DNA of 64,000 nt, from the NCBI GenBank assembly GCA_965203735.1, contig OZ241909.1:496001-560000 (forward strand), given 5' to 3'. Of the stretch, positions 1 through 9,758 are shown piece by piece. The position numbers and the translations under genes were made by a program. The notes under the pieces are model-generated. The model was not told the DNA's origin and ran no database searches. It saw only the letters and a list, made by a program, of their open reading frames with translations. Origin of the DNA: Bin55 sp965203735. Lineage in GTDB: Bacteria > Pseudomonadota > Gammaproteobacteria > Pseudomonadales > Azotimanducaceae. The stretch's first letter is position 1. Each line of letters begins with the position of its first letter.

Positions 1-441
1 TACAACTTCGTCGGGTACATGACGGACGAAGGGACCTTCTATAAAGACATCGTCGGTTGTAAACAGACCGGCGACTGACTGAATGCCTAGAGCGATCATC
101 ATGCAAACGGCGAGCGCAATGCCGGGTGGCGTATGCGGGTCTGGATCCAAACTTCCTCGAAAGTGAGAAATGACCCGCTTGGGTGTCGTCCAATAGTGTC
201 TAAATCGGGAGTATGTACCGCCCCATATACCCCATAGAAGTCGAAATCCCAACAACGCGACTACTGCGATGCCAGCCCATCGGTGAATCGTCATCGCATT
301 CCAATCCTGGAACAGTCCGGTAAGCAATGCGGTGATTGCGCAGATAGCGATTAGCCAATGCCAGATGCGCAGTGGCCAGTCCCAAATCAAGGGGTTGCGG
401 GTTTGAGAGCTTTTGGGGCCCGCCTCGGAATCTTGATTCAC
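1..441 (-). CDS. Cytochrome b561-type membrane protein, C-terminus cut off by the window edge
   Basis: The open frame on the minus strand starts at a GTG (441) preceded in frame by a stop codon and runs off the left edge after 147 codons. After a short polar N-terminus the protein has a hydrophobic segment beginning with a WHW motif, then a second one beginning IHRWAG. These His residues match the haem-ligand positions of the cytochrome b561 / hydrogenase cytochrome b fold. An arginine-rich loop and a third membrane segment follow. The family passes electrons between the membrane quinone pool and periplasmic partners; the partner here is unknown because the gene is incomplete. The family call is fairly safe, the exact start less so. 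Confidence 0.7.
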   Translation of the reverse strand, partial: MNQDSEAGPKSSQTRNPLIWDWPLRIWHWLIAICAITALLTGLFQDWNAMTIHRWAGIAVVALLGFRLLWGIWGGTYSRFRHYWTTPKRVISHFRGSLDPDPHTPPGIALAVCMMIALGIQSVAGLFTTDDVFIEGPFVRHVPDEVV

Positions 442-520
442 GGCTTATCGAACTTTTTCTCTTCGCGAACTTTGAAGGTTAGGCAGGTCTTAAGCGGCGG
501 AGCCATGACAAAGGAGCTTA

Positions 521-1120
521 CTAGAGATTGGTCGAGTCTTCGACATCATTTTTGGCATCAAGCTGTTGATATTCGGATATCTTTTTCAAAACATGATCTC
601 TGAGGGTCTCTGCTGTATCGGGGCTCAATCCACGGATCTGAAGTGCAAGGCCTGCAGCAGTGAAGATCGAGAGAGAAGCGAGGTCAAACATGCGTTCCAA
701 TGGACCTCGATTGGTTTCTGCATGCTGCATCCGTCTAAAGGGTGCACTTGTCGTCTTGGTACTAAACACACCACGGCGGTAGTTAATGTCTTGGAGACGA
801 ACCGCATACTTCATTCTGGGAACTTCCAAGAAAGGCATGACATACCATTGAAATAGCAAGTACGCAATCAACAAGCATGCACCTCCGCCCACGAGGTACT
901 GCGCGATTCTTTGAAAATCCTCTCCTGCGTCTCCGGCTTGATCAACAAGCTGAAAAATGAAGAACAGCCCAATGCCCATGGGTATTAGTATCAAGGACAC
1001 AAAAAGATTCCGGAGCAGGATCATGTTCCTGTAGCGGAATTCCACAGCTGTCCACGGAATATCGGCGACAGTTGGCAACGTGTCCAATGGAACAGTTGGA
1101 TTCTTGAACAGGATGCTCAT
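521..1120 (-). CDS. YdbS-like bacterial PH-domain membrane protein
   Basis: The protein has about 199 residues with two membrane segments near residues 35-55 and 75-95. A soluble bPH_2 (bacterial pleckstrin-homology-like) domain follows, recognisable by YRRGVFSTKTTSAPF and a later segment rich in Arg and Gly. I chose the ATG at 1120: it forms an ATGA overlap with the stop of the upstream gene and has an AAGGAA Shine-Dalgarno at good spacing. The ATG two codons earlier (1126) is too close to that site. YdbS/YdbT-type pairs are membrane proteins of poorly known role, linked in Bacillus to resistance against certain antimicrobial peptides. Function here is inferred only from family. Confidence 0.7.
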   Translation of the reverse strand: MSILFKNPTVPLDTLPTVADIPWTAVEFRYRNMILLRNLFVSLILIPMGIGLFFIFQLVDQAGDAGEDFQRIAQYLVGGGACLLIAYLLFQWYVMPFLEVPRMKYAVRLQDINYRRGVFSTKTTSAPFRRMQHAETNRGPLERMFDLASLSIFTAAGLALQIRGLSPDTAETLRDHVLKKISEYQQLDAKNDVEDSTNL

Positions 1121-2703
1121 TGCCATTCTTCCTTCGCGGATTCGATGGTGTAGAGCAAGAAATCTCGAAAATCACAAGCTAGATTAATGTCTATGTACGG
1201 GATTCCAATCGATTGGGTGGAGTTCCTGATTTCTAAAGTGGCACGTTGAGTCCATTGCTGAACGATGTTCTGTTCAACGCTCACAGACTGGATTTTCGAG
1301 AATGGCAATGTGACCAATGTGTAAGTCAAAAGCCCCTTTCGATGCACAATGGCGGTTTCGTTATACATGTACCCAGCCTTTCTCCACTTCAGGAACTGAA
1401 CCAAGGCAACGAGCAGTGGCCAAACAAGAAACAGAAACCACCAAACGCTATAGAACAAGAGCATTGCCACACCGAGGGCAAGCAAGCTCGGGACTACACC
1501 TACCTTGACAAAGTCTACCCAAAAATATGCGGGAGAAATCTGAATAAATTCAGGAGCTCTCGGATCAAAAAGCAATCCCGTCGTGGCGTCTTTGAACATC
1601 AGCTGGCACAACTCCGAACTTCTGTCGGACGAAGCTAGAGGCACGACGAGAGTATGTTCCTGTTGGCTATGTGATTGCCTTGCAGTGAGCTTGAAAAATG
1701 AAAACCAATGGCTTCTAAGGTTCTCGCTAATGACCACTGATTGAATTTTTGGAAGTGTGAGACGAGTCTCTCGGACGGTAGTCAGTCCTGCCACCGACTT
1801 CAGAGTATCTTTGTCACGGAACAATGTGAAGTTGTACCACTGAAAGACAGCGGATGCGAAATTGAAAATCATGGTCACGACGATGAGTAAGAGAACCAAC
1901 TCCATGAAAACCAAGACAATTGAAAGATTCATGGATATGTCTGGAAACATACTGGCATGAAGGTCGTGTCCGCGGGTAGTAATCCACCTTAGTCCTGCCA
2001 ACAAAATAGAAGTCTCACTCTCGGTGTCAGACTCTGAGATCGCGTTTGAATACTGCCCCCAAAAGGCAGCGACTCCCCCAATAATCGTTGCGACGAACAC
2101 AAAGCTTCCCGAACTTAAGCCAATACGAAGGATTTCACGCCACTTGAACGTTGGGATGACAAGATCTTCCTGTTCGTCAACTGTCTGCTCTTGCGATAAT
2201 TCGGGTTCAAGTAATTCAGTTCGTTTTTCTTCGATGCTGGCTCTGAGCGATTCAGCAAACTTCAGGGACACCGCCGGAATCGTTGCCTCGGCTTCTCCGC
2301 TTCCAGCAGTATCGAAACTAATGCCAGTGAGCCCCAGCGCTCGATCTACGATTCCGCGTTTGTAGTTCACCGCTCTTATTCGTTCAAACTCGAGGTCCAG
2401 TTGTCGTTCTTTCAGCACGCCTTCTCGAACGGAAATACTGTTAGGGGCGAGCTTGAACCTGAATCTCCAGTATCTGACAAAGGCCACCACAAATATCAGC
2501 ATCACCCAGATGCCGACCAGAATTCCGATCAGCAGCCAGTTGCGTTGCGTCAGAAACCAAGCAAGTACAAAGGAATTGGGCAGCACAAGACTCTTGAATT
2601 GCTCAAATCCCTTTCGAATCGTTTTTCCGACGAAAAAGAGAAGAGCTATAGGTGATGCTTTGTACCAAATGTCTTGTTCAAAGACAGTTGTTAACCCGAT
2701 CAT
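1117..2703 (-). CDS. YdbT-like multi-copy bacterial PH-domain membrane protein
   Basis: This 528-residue protein alternates pairs of hydrophobic segments (around residues 40-75, 195-220, 265-290, 400-435) with soluble blocks containing motifs such as REGVLKERQLDLEFERIRAVN and HRKGLLTYTLVTLPFSKIQSV. Those motifs are characteristic of repeated bPH_2 domains. It is immediately upstream of and translationally coupled to the YdbS-like gene, so the two proteins probably form one membrane complex. Here the large subunit gene comes first, the reverse of the order I know from Bacillus. No catalytic motif is visible. Its start is a plain ATG with only a weak upstream AGGA. Confidence 0.7.
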   Translation of the reverse strand: MIGLTTVFEQDIWYKASPIALLFFVGKTIRKGFEQFKSLVLPNSFVLAWFLTQRNWLLIGILVGIWVMLIFVVAFVRYWRFRFKLAPNSISVREGVLKERQLDLEFERIRAVNYKRGIVDRALGLTGISFDTAGSGEAEATIPAVSLKFAESLRASIEEKRTELLEPELSQEQTVDEQEDLVIPTFKWREILRIGLSSGSFVFVATIIGGVAAFWGQYSNAISESDTESETSILLAGLRWITTRGHDLHASMFPDISMNLSIVLVFMELVLLLIVVTMIFNFASAVFQWYNFTLFRDKDTLKSVAGLTTVRETRLTLPKIQSVVISENLRSHWFSFFKLTARQSHSQQEHTLVVPLASSDRSSELCQLMFKDATTGLLFDPRAPEFIQISPAYFWVDFVKVGVVPSLLALGVAMLLFYSVWWFLFLVWPLLVALVQFLKWRKAGYMYNETAIVHRKGLLTYTLVTLPFSKIQSVSVEQNIVQQWTQRATLEIRNSTQSIGIPYIDINLACDFRDFLLYTIESAKEEWQ

Positions 2704-2820
2704 CGAGCCAAGAATCCTAACAGGCCAAACGACAAGCGTGAGTAGACCTTAGTGTCTCGCGCTCGAGCAGTGAACGGGAGCCTAAGACTCTACGTCCCCA
2801 ATTCGAAATGAACCCAAGTT

Positions 2821-3837
2821 TCACCAGCTTCGGGAGAGTCCCGCTTGAGCCAAGTCTGACCAAAGGCTAGCGGGAATGTCGCTCTGCATGAATTCGAGAT
2901 TCATCTCTACTTCGTTCAGCGACCACATCCCCGGAATTACGGATGCGACTGCTCGGTGGCGCAAGGGATACTGCAGTGCAGCCACACGCATGTCGATTTC
3001 ATGAGACGTGCAAACCTCTCGAATTCGTTGCGCTCTTTCCCAAAGATCATCAGGAGCTGGTTTGTAGTCGTAGGTGGCACGTCTTCGATCAGCATTCGCC
3101 AACAATCCCGAGTTGTAGGGTCCCCCGATGATCACTGACACATTTTTCTTCAGACACAGCGGGAGCATTTCATCCAATGGCTCTTGCTCCAGTAATGTAA
3201 ACCGGCCTGCGAGCAAGAAGCAGTCAGGATCGAATTCACGCATCACTCGCGTACACACTGCGGACTCATTGACTCCAAGTCCGATGGCACGAACTGTTCC
3301 TTCCTCGCGTAAGCGATGTAATGCCGGCAAGGCACCTTCCGCTGCAGCTTTGTAAATTCCAGGTTGCTCTTCGCCATGAGTCCACTTGTCAATGTCGTGG
3401 CAAAGGAGGATGTCGACTCGGTCCAATCCCAAGCGTTCAAGACTCGATTCAATGGACTTGCGGACGGCGTCTGCTGAATAGTCGTACTGTATCGCGACAG
3501 GTTCGTTGTCCCGCATACCAGCAAATCTCTCTCCCCTTTCGCGAGGAACTAGCAATCGCCCAATCTTTGTGGACATTGCGAATTGATCTCTCGGAAACCT
3601 AGCGAGATTGCGGCCCAAACGCTTTTCCGAGAGTCCATGTCCATAGAGCGGAGCGGTATCGAAATACCGAATTCCCTTATCCCACGCCGATTGAACAATT
3701 TCATCAACCTGATCGTCCGATAAGCGTTCTCCTACAGCGCCAATAGGAGCTCCACCGAATCCCAGTTCAGTGACTTCTACGGTGGTTGTTCCAATGGTTC
3801 TTGTGGCTAAACCCATGAAATTGCCTGAATTTTCCAT
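2821..3837 (-). CDS. Aldo/keto reductase
   Basis: This 338-residue TIM-barrel oxidoreductase shows the four AKR catalytic residues in order: Asp in FDTAP, Tyr in LYGHG, Lys in TKIGR and His in LLCHDID. The GGAPIG start and the lack of an NADPH-specific tail resemble the L-fucose / D-threo-aldose dehydrogenase and pyridoxal dehydrogenase branch, so a sugar or small aldehyde substrate is likely but unproven. The ATG at 3837 has a GAGA site; an ATG seven codons inside (3816) also has an AGG and gives a family-like length. Either start overlaps the end of the upstream SnoaL-like gene (31 or 10 bp), so the pair is one transcription unit. Confidence 0.8.
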   Translation of the reverse strand: MENSGNFMGLATRTIGTTTVEVTELGFGGAPIGAVGERLSDDQVDEIVQSAWDKGIRYFDTAPLYGHGLSEKRLGRNLARFPRDQFAMSTKIGRLLVPRERGERFAGMRDNEPVAIQYDYSADAVRKSIESSLERLGLDRVDILLCHDIDKWTHGEEQPGIYKAAAEGALPALHRLREEGTVRAIGLGVNESAVCTRVMREFDPDCFLLAGRFTLLEQEPLDEMLPLCLKKNVSVIIGGPYNSGLLANADRRRATYDYKPAPDDLWERAQRIREVCTSHEIDMRVAALQYPLRHRAVASVIPGMWSLNEVEMNLEFMQSDIPASLWSDLAQAGLSRSW

Positions 3838-4499
3838 CCGTTCTCATTAGTAAGGTAGAGCAACGCGCTGTTGATACTTCCTGTGACTGCGAATGTCGAA
3901 GAGTGACTTCCACTATGGATATGCTCGATGTTGGCTGTGGCGATTTCCTTAAGCGGAAGTGCTTCCATTGTGCCGACTCGACGAATTGCACCGACTTCGA
4001 TGACGTGAACGACAGGCCCGCAAGTCTTCCATACCCCGTCAAGTTGTCCTCGACTTATGGAGCGTTTGAATTGATCCACAACACGCCACGAAGCATCGAC
4101 ATTGCCCGATTGATCGCCAATTTCAGAATCCGTCCCGTAGCGACACTGAATACCCCAAAGTTCGTCAATTCTTGTGACGATGTAGGTCACATAGTTAGTC
4201 ACAATGGGAGATTTGTCCTCTCGAACTCGAGTCCAGCCACCTGAAATATGCCACTTGTCGGCTGAGGTATGTATGACTTGCGGATCTGCACCATTGGTAT
4301 GGTCCCATCCTTGTTCGATAAGCCAATCCCATGACAGGTTCATTGCATGGGCTTCGGGATCTGCCACGATGCCTGGCGGACTGCGCCAGGACATCCGCAC
4401 ATGTGGATAGTGCAGCGCCATTGAAAATTCGTGAGGGTCGCGAGTGTTGAAACCCTCAAAGAAATTCCGATACGCGTGTAGCGCAGTGTCTCGGGGCAT
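3807..4499 (-). CDS. SnoaL/NTF2-like protein, probably two tandem domains
   Basis: About 230 residues. The N-terminal half (PRDTALHAYRNFFEGFNTRDP, then SADKWHISGGW and YVTYIVTRIDELWGIQCRYG) has the helix-sheet pattern of the cone-shaped NTF2/SnoaL fold. The C-terminal half begins again with a helix and ends LLYLTNENGWKIQAISWV, a second copy-like signature. Such proteins bind or isomerise small hydrophobic molecules, and many are structural only. I start at ATG 4499, which has GGAG seven bases upstream, not at the in-frame TTG at 4529. It is the first gene of a coupled pair with the aldo/keto reductase, so a shared substrate is plausible. Confidence 0.6.
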   Translation of the reverse strand: MPRDTALHAYRNFFEGFNTRDPHEFSMALHYPHVRMSWRSPPGIVADPEAHAMNLSWDWLIEQGWDHTNGADPQVIHTSADKWHISGGWTRVREDKSPIVTNYVTYIVTRIDELWGIQCRYGTDSEIGDQSGNVDASWRVVDQFKRSISRGQLDGVWKTCGPVVHVIEVGAIRRVGTMEALPLKEIATANIEHIHSGSHSSTFAVTGSINSALLYLTNENGWKIQAISWV

Positions 4500-4565
4500 G
4501 TCAGGTCTCCGGCCAAATGCCAGAATCAATACGACTAATTATGCTTAGTGAAGCGGCTTAAGTTT

Positions 4566-6899
4566 CTATTCTTCGAGATTTGTGAACAAGTCCGGCTGAT
4601 AGTAGCGTTCCGCGACAGCTTCGAAGTCAAGACCAAGAGCTGCAAGCACGGGTTCTGCTACGGGTCTGATTTGTCGCTGCACGTAGTGTTCGCGATCAGG
4701 AGGGCTCTTGAGATTTTCAAGCGGTTCTGGTCCGTCTACGGTGATTAAGTACTCGATGACCTTTCCAGGTCGATCCATCTTTCTTCCTGCGGCAACGTGG
4801 GGTGGCACAACCTTCGTGTACTTTGACAGCGGTTTTCGGAGACCCTTGCGGTACACCAATTTCTCGTCCAGGTTTCCGGAGCGAAGCTCTCTAACGTACT
4901 CCCTTAAATACTCATCGACAGGTTCGTTGGTGAACAGCTTTCTGAATAGTTCTCGCTGAACTTCTTTTGCGAGGTCGGTCCAATCGCGGCGTACTACTTC
5001 CATGCCGGTGAATTCGACCACGCCAGAGGGGTATTCCATCCCGGCATACCTCTTTCGCGCTCCCTGTTTGGATTTGCGCATGGCGGGCAAAAAGAACTTT
5101 GAGTAGAGATGCTCGAATTCGAGTGTGAGTTTGCTCTCGACGGACCACTTGTCTTGCACGTGTGCCGCCAGTTCCGCGTTGAAGTCTTCAGCTCTCGCCG
5201 AGCCAATATCGTACGCCTCGCTCTCACACTCTATTCCGGACTCCACAAAGACACTGTCCGTGTCTCCATAGAGAACGTTGTAGTCTAGACTCTCGAACCA
5301 ATCTTTTAGGTATCGAAGAAAGTAACGACCAAACGACGTTATTGCATTGGCTAGCTTGGAATTGTGGAATCGACAGACTGGCGTAGCCAATACTCCGTAG
5401 AAACTGTTCATCAAAATCTTGATGGCTTGCGATGCGATAGGGTCGCCTTCTTGTTTCGCTGTTTCACGTTCCTCGAACAGTGTGTCTAGCACTGAGGGAA
5501 GAATCGCTGGATCGCGGCTGAATCGTGCAAGATTCGTGGTCTCGATTGGATCATCCGCTTCGAAACCCGCAAGATAGCTAACGGGATCGATGTTGAACGT
5601 GCGGATCACGCTTGGGTACAGACTCTTGTAGTCGAAAGTCCAGACGTTCTGAAACATTCCTGGAGTGGGTTGAAGAACGAGGCCGCCTGAGTGAACTTCA
5701 CGTTGATGGTAGTTGCCGGCGTTAACTGAGGGTGCAACGATCTTCTTGTGTCTCAGCTGGGACAGATAGACAAAGTCGAAGGATGCTACGCTGGCAGAGA
5801 CCCGGTCCATGGTCATGCCGGTGAGGGTGCTTCGTTTGATCGCCAACGGAATGAGTTGAAGCTTCTCGACAATCTGCAGAGCAAGCCGTGCGTCGGTTCC
5901 CGCATAGTGCACAAAACCGGCTAAGTCACTGTTGTAGCGTTCGAGAATTTCCTCTGCTCGATCCTTAACGTCTCCTTCAACAGCCTTGCCTTCACCTAGA
6001 ACTTCACGAGATACGGCGTCGAGCGAATAGTCTTTGAAAGGCATAAAGGCCCCACGTATCAGTGCGATGCCGTCCAAAACAACTCTGCCATGCACTATTG
6101 CCTGACTGCTGGCGAAGAATCCTTGAGCCTCTCGAACCTGAACCGTGGCGTCTGTTCTCCCGAGTCGTAGTGGAATCCTATAGCGACGTGCAATGCGAGA
6201 AAGGACAGCAAGGTCGAAATCTATTACGTTCCATCCGGTCAATACATCGGGGTCCAACTCGGCAACTCTCTGAACAAACGCCTCAATGGCTTCTCGTTCC
6301 GTTCGAAATGCAATAGCCGAATTTGGCATCGGTCTATCGACTGGATCTACGACGAGCACTTCGTCCATGCCGAGTCCATGAATCGCTATCGCAAGCAAAC
6401 GTCGAGCATCCGGATCGGTTTCGATGTCAAACGAAAGCACTCGTGGGTTCAGTAGGGCCTTTGACGGGAATATGTCTGGATTGGTGAAGACTACATCCGC
6501 TCCACTTCCTTGAACATCGGGTTCGCCTTTGATGCCAATTCCACCTCGAATGTTTTTTTCGATCAGATGAGAAACCGGAAATCGAAGGTCTGCTTGGTAA
6601 GTGGGAATGCCTTCGGCATGAAGCGTGTCTCGAACAGGAAGGGTGTCCGCTGGAAGACGGACGATGACTTTGGCTGCCGGATTTCCATCCAAGGTGTCAA
6701 ATTCCGACTCAACAATGTCGAACTTCCGCAGCGCGGAATGGCCGACATCCTTGTCTCGAACGAAGAAGTGAGGAATTCGGCGAGTTTCACGGACTAGAAA
6801 CGACCGACCGTCCGTGAGTCGACCACTTAAATGAATTACCGGCGCGTCGCTCTCGACCCGATATCCAATTTGAAGGAGAAACCCGTGGTATTGCTCCAA
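4566..6899 (-). CDS. polB: DNA polymerase II (family B)
   Basis: At 777 residues this is nearly the length of E. coli PolB (783). Exonuclease motifs are intact: FDIET (Asp158, Glu160), NVIDFD (about 225-230) and YAGTD (about 333-337). Polymerase motifs are intact too: A as DYKSLYPS (about 424), B as KILMNSFYG (about 495-503) and C as YGDTDS (about 545-550). The enzyme should be a proofreading repair and translesion-restart polymerase. The start is a TTG, the only usable start after an upstream in-frame TAG. In E. coli polB is SOS-controlled; I see no LexA-type operator in the 24 bp before the start. It lies 24 bp downstream of an SDR gene on the same strand. Confidence 0.93.
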   Translation of the reverse strand: MEQYHGFLLQIGYRVESDAPVIHLSGRLTDGRSFLVRETRRIPHFFVRDKDVGHSALRKFDIVESEFDTLDGNPAAKVIVRLPADTLPVRDTLHAEGIPTYQADLRFPVSHLIEKNIRGGIGIKGEPDVQGSGADVVFTNPDIFPSKALLNPRVLSFDIETDPDARRLLAIAIHGLGMDEVLVVDPVDRPMPNSAIAFRTEREAIEAFVQRVAELDPDVLTGWNVIDFDLAVLSRIARRYRIPLRLGRTDATVQVREAQGFFASSQAIVHGRVVLDGIALIRGAFMPFKDYSLDAVSREVLGEGKAVEGDVKDRAEEILERYNSDLAGFVHYAGTDARLALQIVEKLQLIPLAIKRSTLTGMTMDRVSASVASFDFVYLSQLRHKKIVAPSVNAGNYHQREVHSGGLVLQPTPGMFQNVWTFDYKSLYPSVIRTFNIDPVSYLAGFEADDPIETTNLARFSRDPAILPSVLDTLFEERETAKQEGDPIASQAIKILMNSFYGVLATPVCRFHNSKLANAITSFGRYFLRYLKDWFESLDYNVLYGDTDSVFVESGIECESEAYDIGSARAEDFNAELAAHVQDKWSVESKLTLEFEHLYSKFFLPAMRKSKQGARKRYAGMEYPSGVVEFTGMEVVRRDWTDLAKEVQRELFRKLFTNEPVDEYLREYVRELRSGNLDEKLVYRKGLRKPLSKYTKVVPPHVAAGRKMDRPGKVIEYLITVDGPEPLENLKSPPDREHYVQRQIRPVAEPVLAALGLDFEAVAERYYQPDLFTNLEE

Positions 6900-6923
6900 T
6901 GGTGTTTCTTTACTGATTGAGCA

Positions 6924-7706
6924 CTATCTCCACATGTTGGTACCACCGCAGACCGCTATTGCCTGGCCGGTGATGTATGCGCTTGCGTCAGATGCAAGAA
7001 AAACCGCGATACCTTTTAGATCTTCGGACTCTCCCAAACGTCTCAATGGGGTTGTCGTTTCCGCATTGCGTCTAGCAAGATCGTTATCCCACAACGCCCG
7101 TGCGAAGTCAGTCTTGATCAAACCGGGACAGATTGCGTTGACACGAATGCCGTGAGGACCGTATTCCAATGCAACATTTCGAACAAGCGCGATGTCCGCG
7201 AGTTTTGAAATGTTGTAGGTACCCAATGTGAGTGATCCCGAAAATGCACCCGTACTTGCCGTGATCATGATGCTCCCTTTCTTTTTCGCCACCATGTCTG
7301 GAGCAACCAATTGACATAGCCAATGGTTGGATCTGACATTGGAGTTCATGATCTTGTCGTAGGCGGAGTCGGGTATTTCAGACATCGGACCGTAGAAAGG
7401 GTTCACTCCTGCGTTGCTAACGAGGATGTCGATGGGTCCTAGACGCTCCCGAGTTTCACTCACAAGATTTTCCAACTGATCCTTGTAGCCGATATTGCAA
7501 GCTATTGGTATTGCTCGCTCTTCTCCGCAAACTTCATTGATTTGTTTGCACGCGGCTTCACACTGATCGAGCTTTCGGCTCGAGACGACGACTCTCGCCC
7601 CGTGTTCCGCCAGACCTTCGGCCATACTTAAGCCCATTCCCTTGGATGCACCGGTGAGCAATGCGACGCAATTGGACAAGTCGAATAGTGTTGTTTGTAC
7701 ACTCAT
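6924..7706 (-). CDS. SDR-family oxidoreductase
   Basis: A classical short-chain dehydrogenase/reductase of 260 residues with TGASKGMG (nucleotide binding), SNAG, a catalytic Ser in the STGAFSG segment, and YNISK as the YxxxK active site. The GLIKTDFARALW segment and the glycine-rich C-terminus resemble DHRS4-like and bacterial 3-oxoacyl-ACP-reductase-like proteins; the substrate cannot be told. I start at ATG 7706, which has AAGGAA at proper spacing, trimming 18 codons that read from a further upstream start. It is divergent from yejA, with about 76 bp between the two starts. Confidence 0.82.
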   Translation of the reverse strand: MSVQTTLFDLSNCVALLTGASKGMGLSMAEGLAEHGARVVVSSRKLDQCEAACKQINEVCGEERAIPIACNIGYKDQLENLVSETRERLGPIDILVSNAGVNPFYGPMSEIPDSAYDKIMNSNVRSNHWLCQLVAPDMVAKKKGSIMITASTGAFSGSLTLGTYNISKLADIALVRNVALEYGPHGIRVNAICPGLIKTDFARALWDNDLARRNAETTTPLRRLGESEDLKGIAVFLASDASAYITGQAIAVCGGTNMWR

Positions 7707-7782
7707 TAGCGTTCCTTGAGTGGATGGTTTTGGAAGTAGCCGACTATCGTAATCCAACAATGTTTCAAATAGCGTTTACGAT

Positions 7783-9723
7783 ATGCATTGGGAAGGGATG
7801 GGTTTGTCCATGAGAGCGTTGGCTGTTGCGCTTGCCGCGTCGACCATTTTTGGTAGTTGGCACCTAGTTGCCGAAGAGCCCTGTAGCAATCCTGAGTACA
7901 AGCACGGAATTAGTTACGTCGACCCACTGAAGTACGAACCCGGATTCGAGCACTTCATCTACGCGAACCCGTCCGCTCCGATAGGAGGAATGATTCGCTT
8001 TCCCTCTTTGGGTACCTGGGACAACTTCAATGGCATTCTCGACAAGGGTAGATTGGTTGCTGGACACGATCTGGGCGGCGCGAATTCGCTGGTCTACGAC
8101 CGATTGCTTGAGGGAACTGCGGACGAGAATGCAAGTGCGTATGGACGTCTTGCAGAAGGTGTTGCTGTTGAGGAGAACTATGCGTGGGTTGCCTTCAAGT
8201 TGCGGAAGAACGCTTACTGGCACGATGGAGAACCACTCACGGCAAGCGATGTCGTTTGGACCTTTACAACTTTGCTGGAAAGTGGTTCTGTCACGCTAAA
8301 AGCTGCTTTGACCGAACTTGACCACGTGTTCGAGTTCGGTGACCAAGAGGTCTGCTTTGTTACCAAGGAAGACGTTGAAGTGAGCCCAAACATCCCCTTC
8401 ACCTACGGAGGTCTCGCAATCCTCCCAGAGCACTATTGGGAGTCGCGAGACATTACAGAGACGGCTCACGAGCCGCCGCTTGGAAGTGGACCCTACATTG
8501 TGAAAGACATGGACTTCGGGAAGAACATCTACTACAGCAGAAATCCCGACTACTGGGGTTGGGATCTTCCTGTAATGCGTGGTCGCTACAACTTCGAAAC
8601 AGTCAAGTGGGATTACTTCCTCGACGAAACGGTCCAGCTTGAGGCGCACAAAGCCCACGTCTACGACATGCGGGAGGAAACAGTATCAAAAAACTGGACT
8701 ACGGGATACGACTTCGATGCGTTGCATGCGGGACTCTTCAGGAAAGAGCTACGTTATCTGAAGCGAGCATGGGGAATGTGGTGGCCTACGTTTTGGAACA
8801 TGCGCATAGAAAGATTTCAGGATATTCGGGTACGTGAAGCGTTGTGGTTGCTCTACGACTTCAAGTGGATCAATCGTGTAATTCTGTTTGGGTTTTATGA
8901 CTACGGAGACAGCTTCTTCTATAACTCTCCGATGGCGCAGCAGGGGCTTCCCTCAGAAGACGAGCTTGAATTGCTCGAACCGTTTCGTGGCCAGATCCCC
9001 GATCGAGTGTTTACCCACGAGTTCAAACACCCTCCCTCCACCGGTTACGGTACAAATCGTGAGAGCATGAAGCGAGCACTTGAGCTGTTTGAGGAGGCCG
9101 GCTGGGTCCTCAAACGAGGAGAGCTTAGACACAAAGATACAAACGAGCAATTCCACATTGATTTTGTTTGGATCTCGGCAATGCTGCTTCGCGAAAAATC
9201 CCCGTTCGTTCGCAGACTCAACCAGATCGGGATTTCGACAAGTTCCATTGCGCCAGAGCTTTCGAACTGGCAGCACCGAGTGCAAACCGGAAAGTTTGAT
9301 GGAAGCGGCTACATATGGATTCCCGGGAATATGCCGGGATTCGACCTAAGGAATCGATTTGGTAGCAAAGCGGCAGATGAGCCGTACAGTCAGAATTGGG
9401 CGGGAATCAAGAATCCTGTAGTCGACCATTTAATCGATAAGGTCATTACAGCTCGAACGGCTAGAGATCTCTATGCAGCTACGCGAGCCGTCGACAGGGT
9501 GCTGCTGTGGAACTTCTACATGATCCCCACAATGGGGCAACCCGGTTACCGGCTGGTATCGTGGGACAAGTTCGGTGAGGTGGATCAATCGGTTTCGGGA
9601 CCTCTCTCGTACGTTCCCGCAGTCGATGCTTGGTGGTGGGATGAAGAGAAAGCGCGAAGAGTTGAGGAAGGACTCGCAAAGCCATCCGAAAAAGAGAAAC
9701 AAGCTAGTGTCTCGGGCCAATAG
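7783..9723 (+). CDS. yejA: Periplasmic oligopeptide-binding protein (family 5, YejA-like)
   Basis: A secreted solute-binding protein of up to 646 residues. The N-terminus carries a signal peptide (hydrophobic MRALAVALAASTIFGSW), followed by family-5 features: GTWDNFN, LRKNAYWHDGEPLTASDVVWTF, GSGPYIV, and NPDYWG. YejA-type proteins capture peptides in the periplasm and, in E. coli, microcin C. ATGs at 7783, 7798 and 7810 are all possible starts; none has an ideal ribosome-binding site and all keep the signal peptide. It is the first gene of a yejA-yejB-yejE operon. The C-terminus ends in a charged Glu/Lys tail. Confidence 0.85.
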   Translation: MHWEGMGLSMRALAVALAASTIFGSWHLVAEEPCSNPEYKHGISYVDPLKYEPGFEHFIYANPSAPIGGMIRFPSLGTWDNFNGILDKGRLVAGHDLGGANSLVYDRLLEGTADENASAYGRLAEGVAVEENYAWVAFKLRKNAYWHDGEPLTASDVVWTFTTLLESGSVTLKAALTELDHVFEFGDQEVCFVTKEDVEVSPNIPFTYGGLAILPEHYWESRDITETAHEPPLGSGPYIVKDMDFGKNIYYSRNPDYWGWDLPVMRGRYNFETVKWDYFLDETVQLEAHKAHVYDMREETVSKNWTTGYDFDALHAGLFRKELRYLKRAWGMWWPTFWNMRIERFQDIRVREALWLLYDFKWINRVILFGFYDYGDSFFYNSPMAQQGLPSEDELELLEPFRGQIPDRVFTHEFKHPPSTGYGTNRESMKRALELFEEAGWVLKRGELRHKDTNEQFHIDFVWISAMLLREKSPFVRRLNQIGISTSSIAPELSNWQHRVQTGKFDGSGYIWIPGNMPGFDLRNRFGSKAADEPYSQNWAGIKNPVVDHLIDKVITARTARDLYAATRAVDRVLLWNFYMIPTMGQPGYRLVSWDKFGEVDQSVSGPLSYVPAVDAWWWDEEKARRVEEGLAKPSEKEKQASVSGQ

Positions 9724-9758
9724 TGCACGGCTAGATTTAGTGTTGTAGCGACGAATCT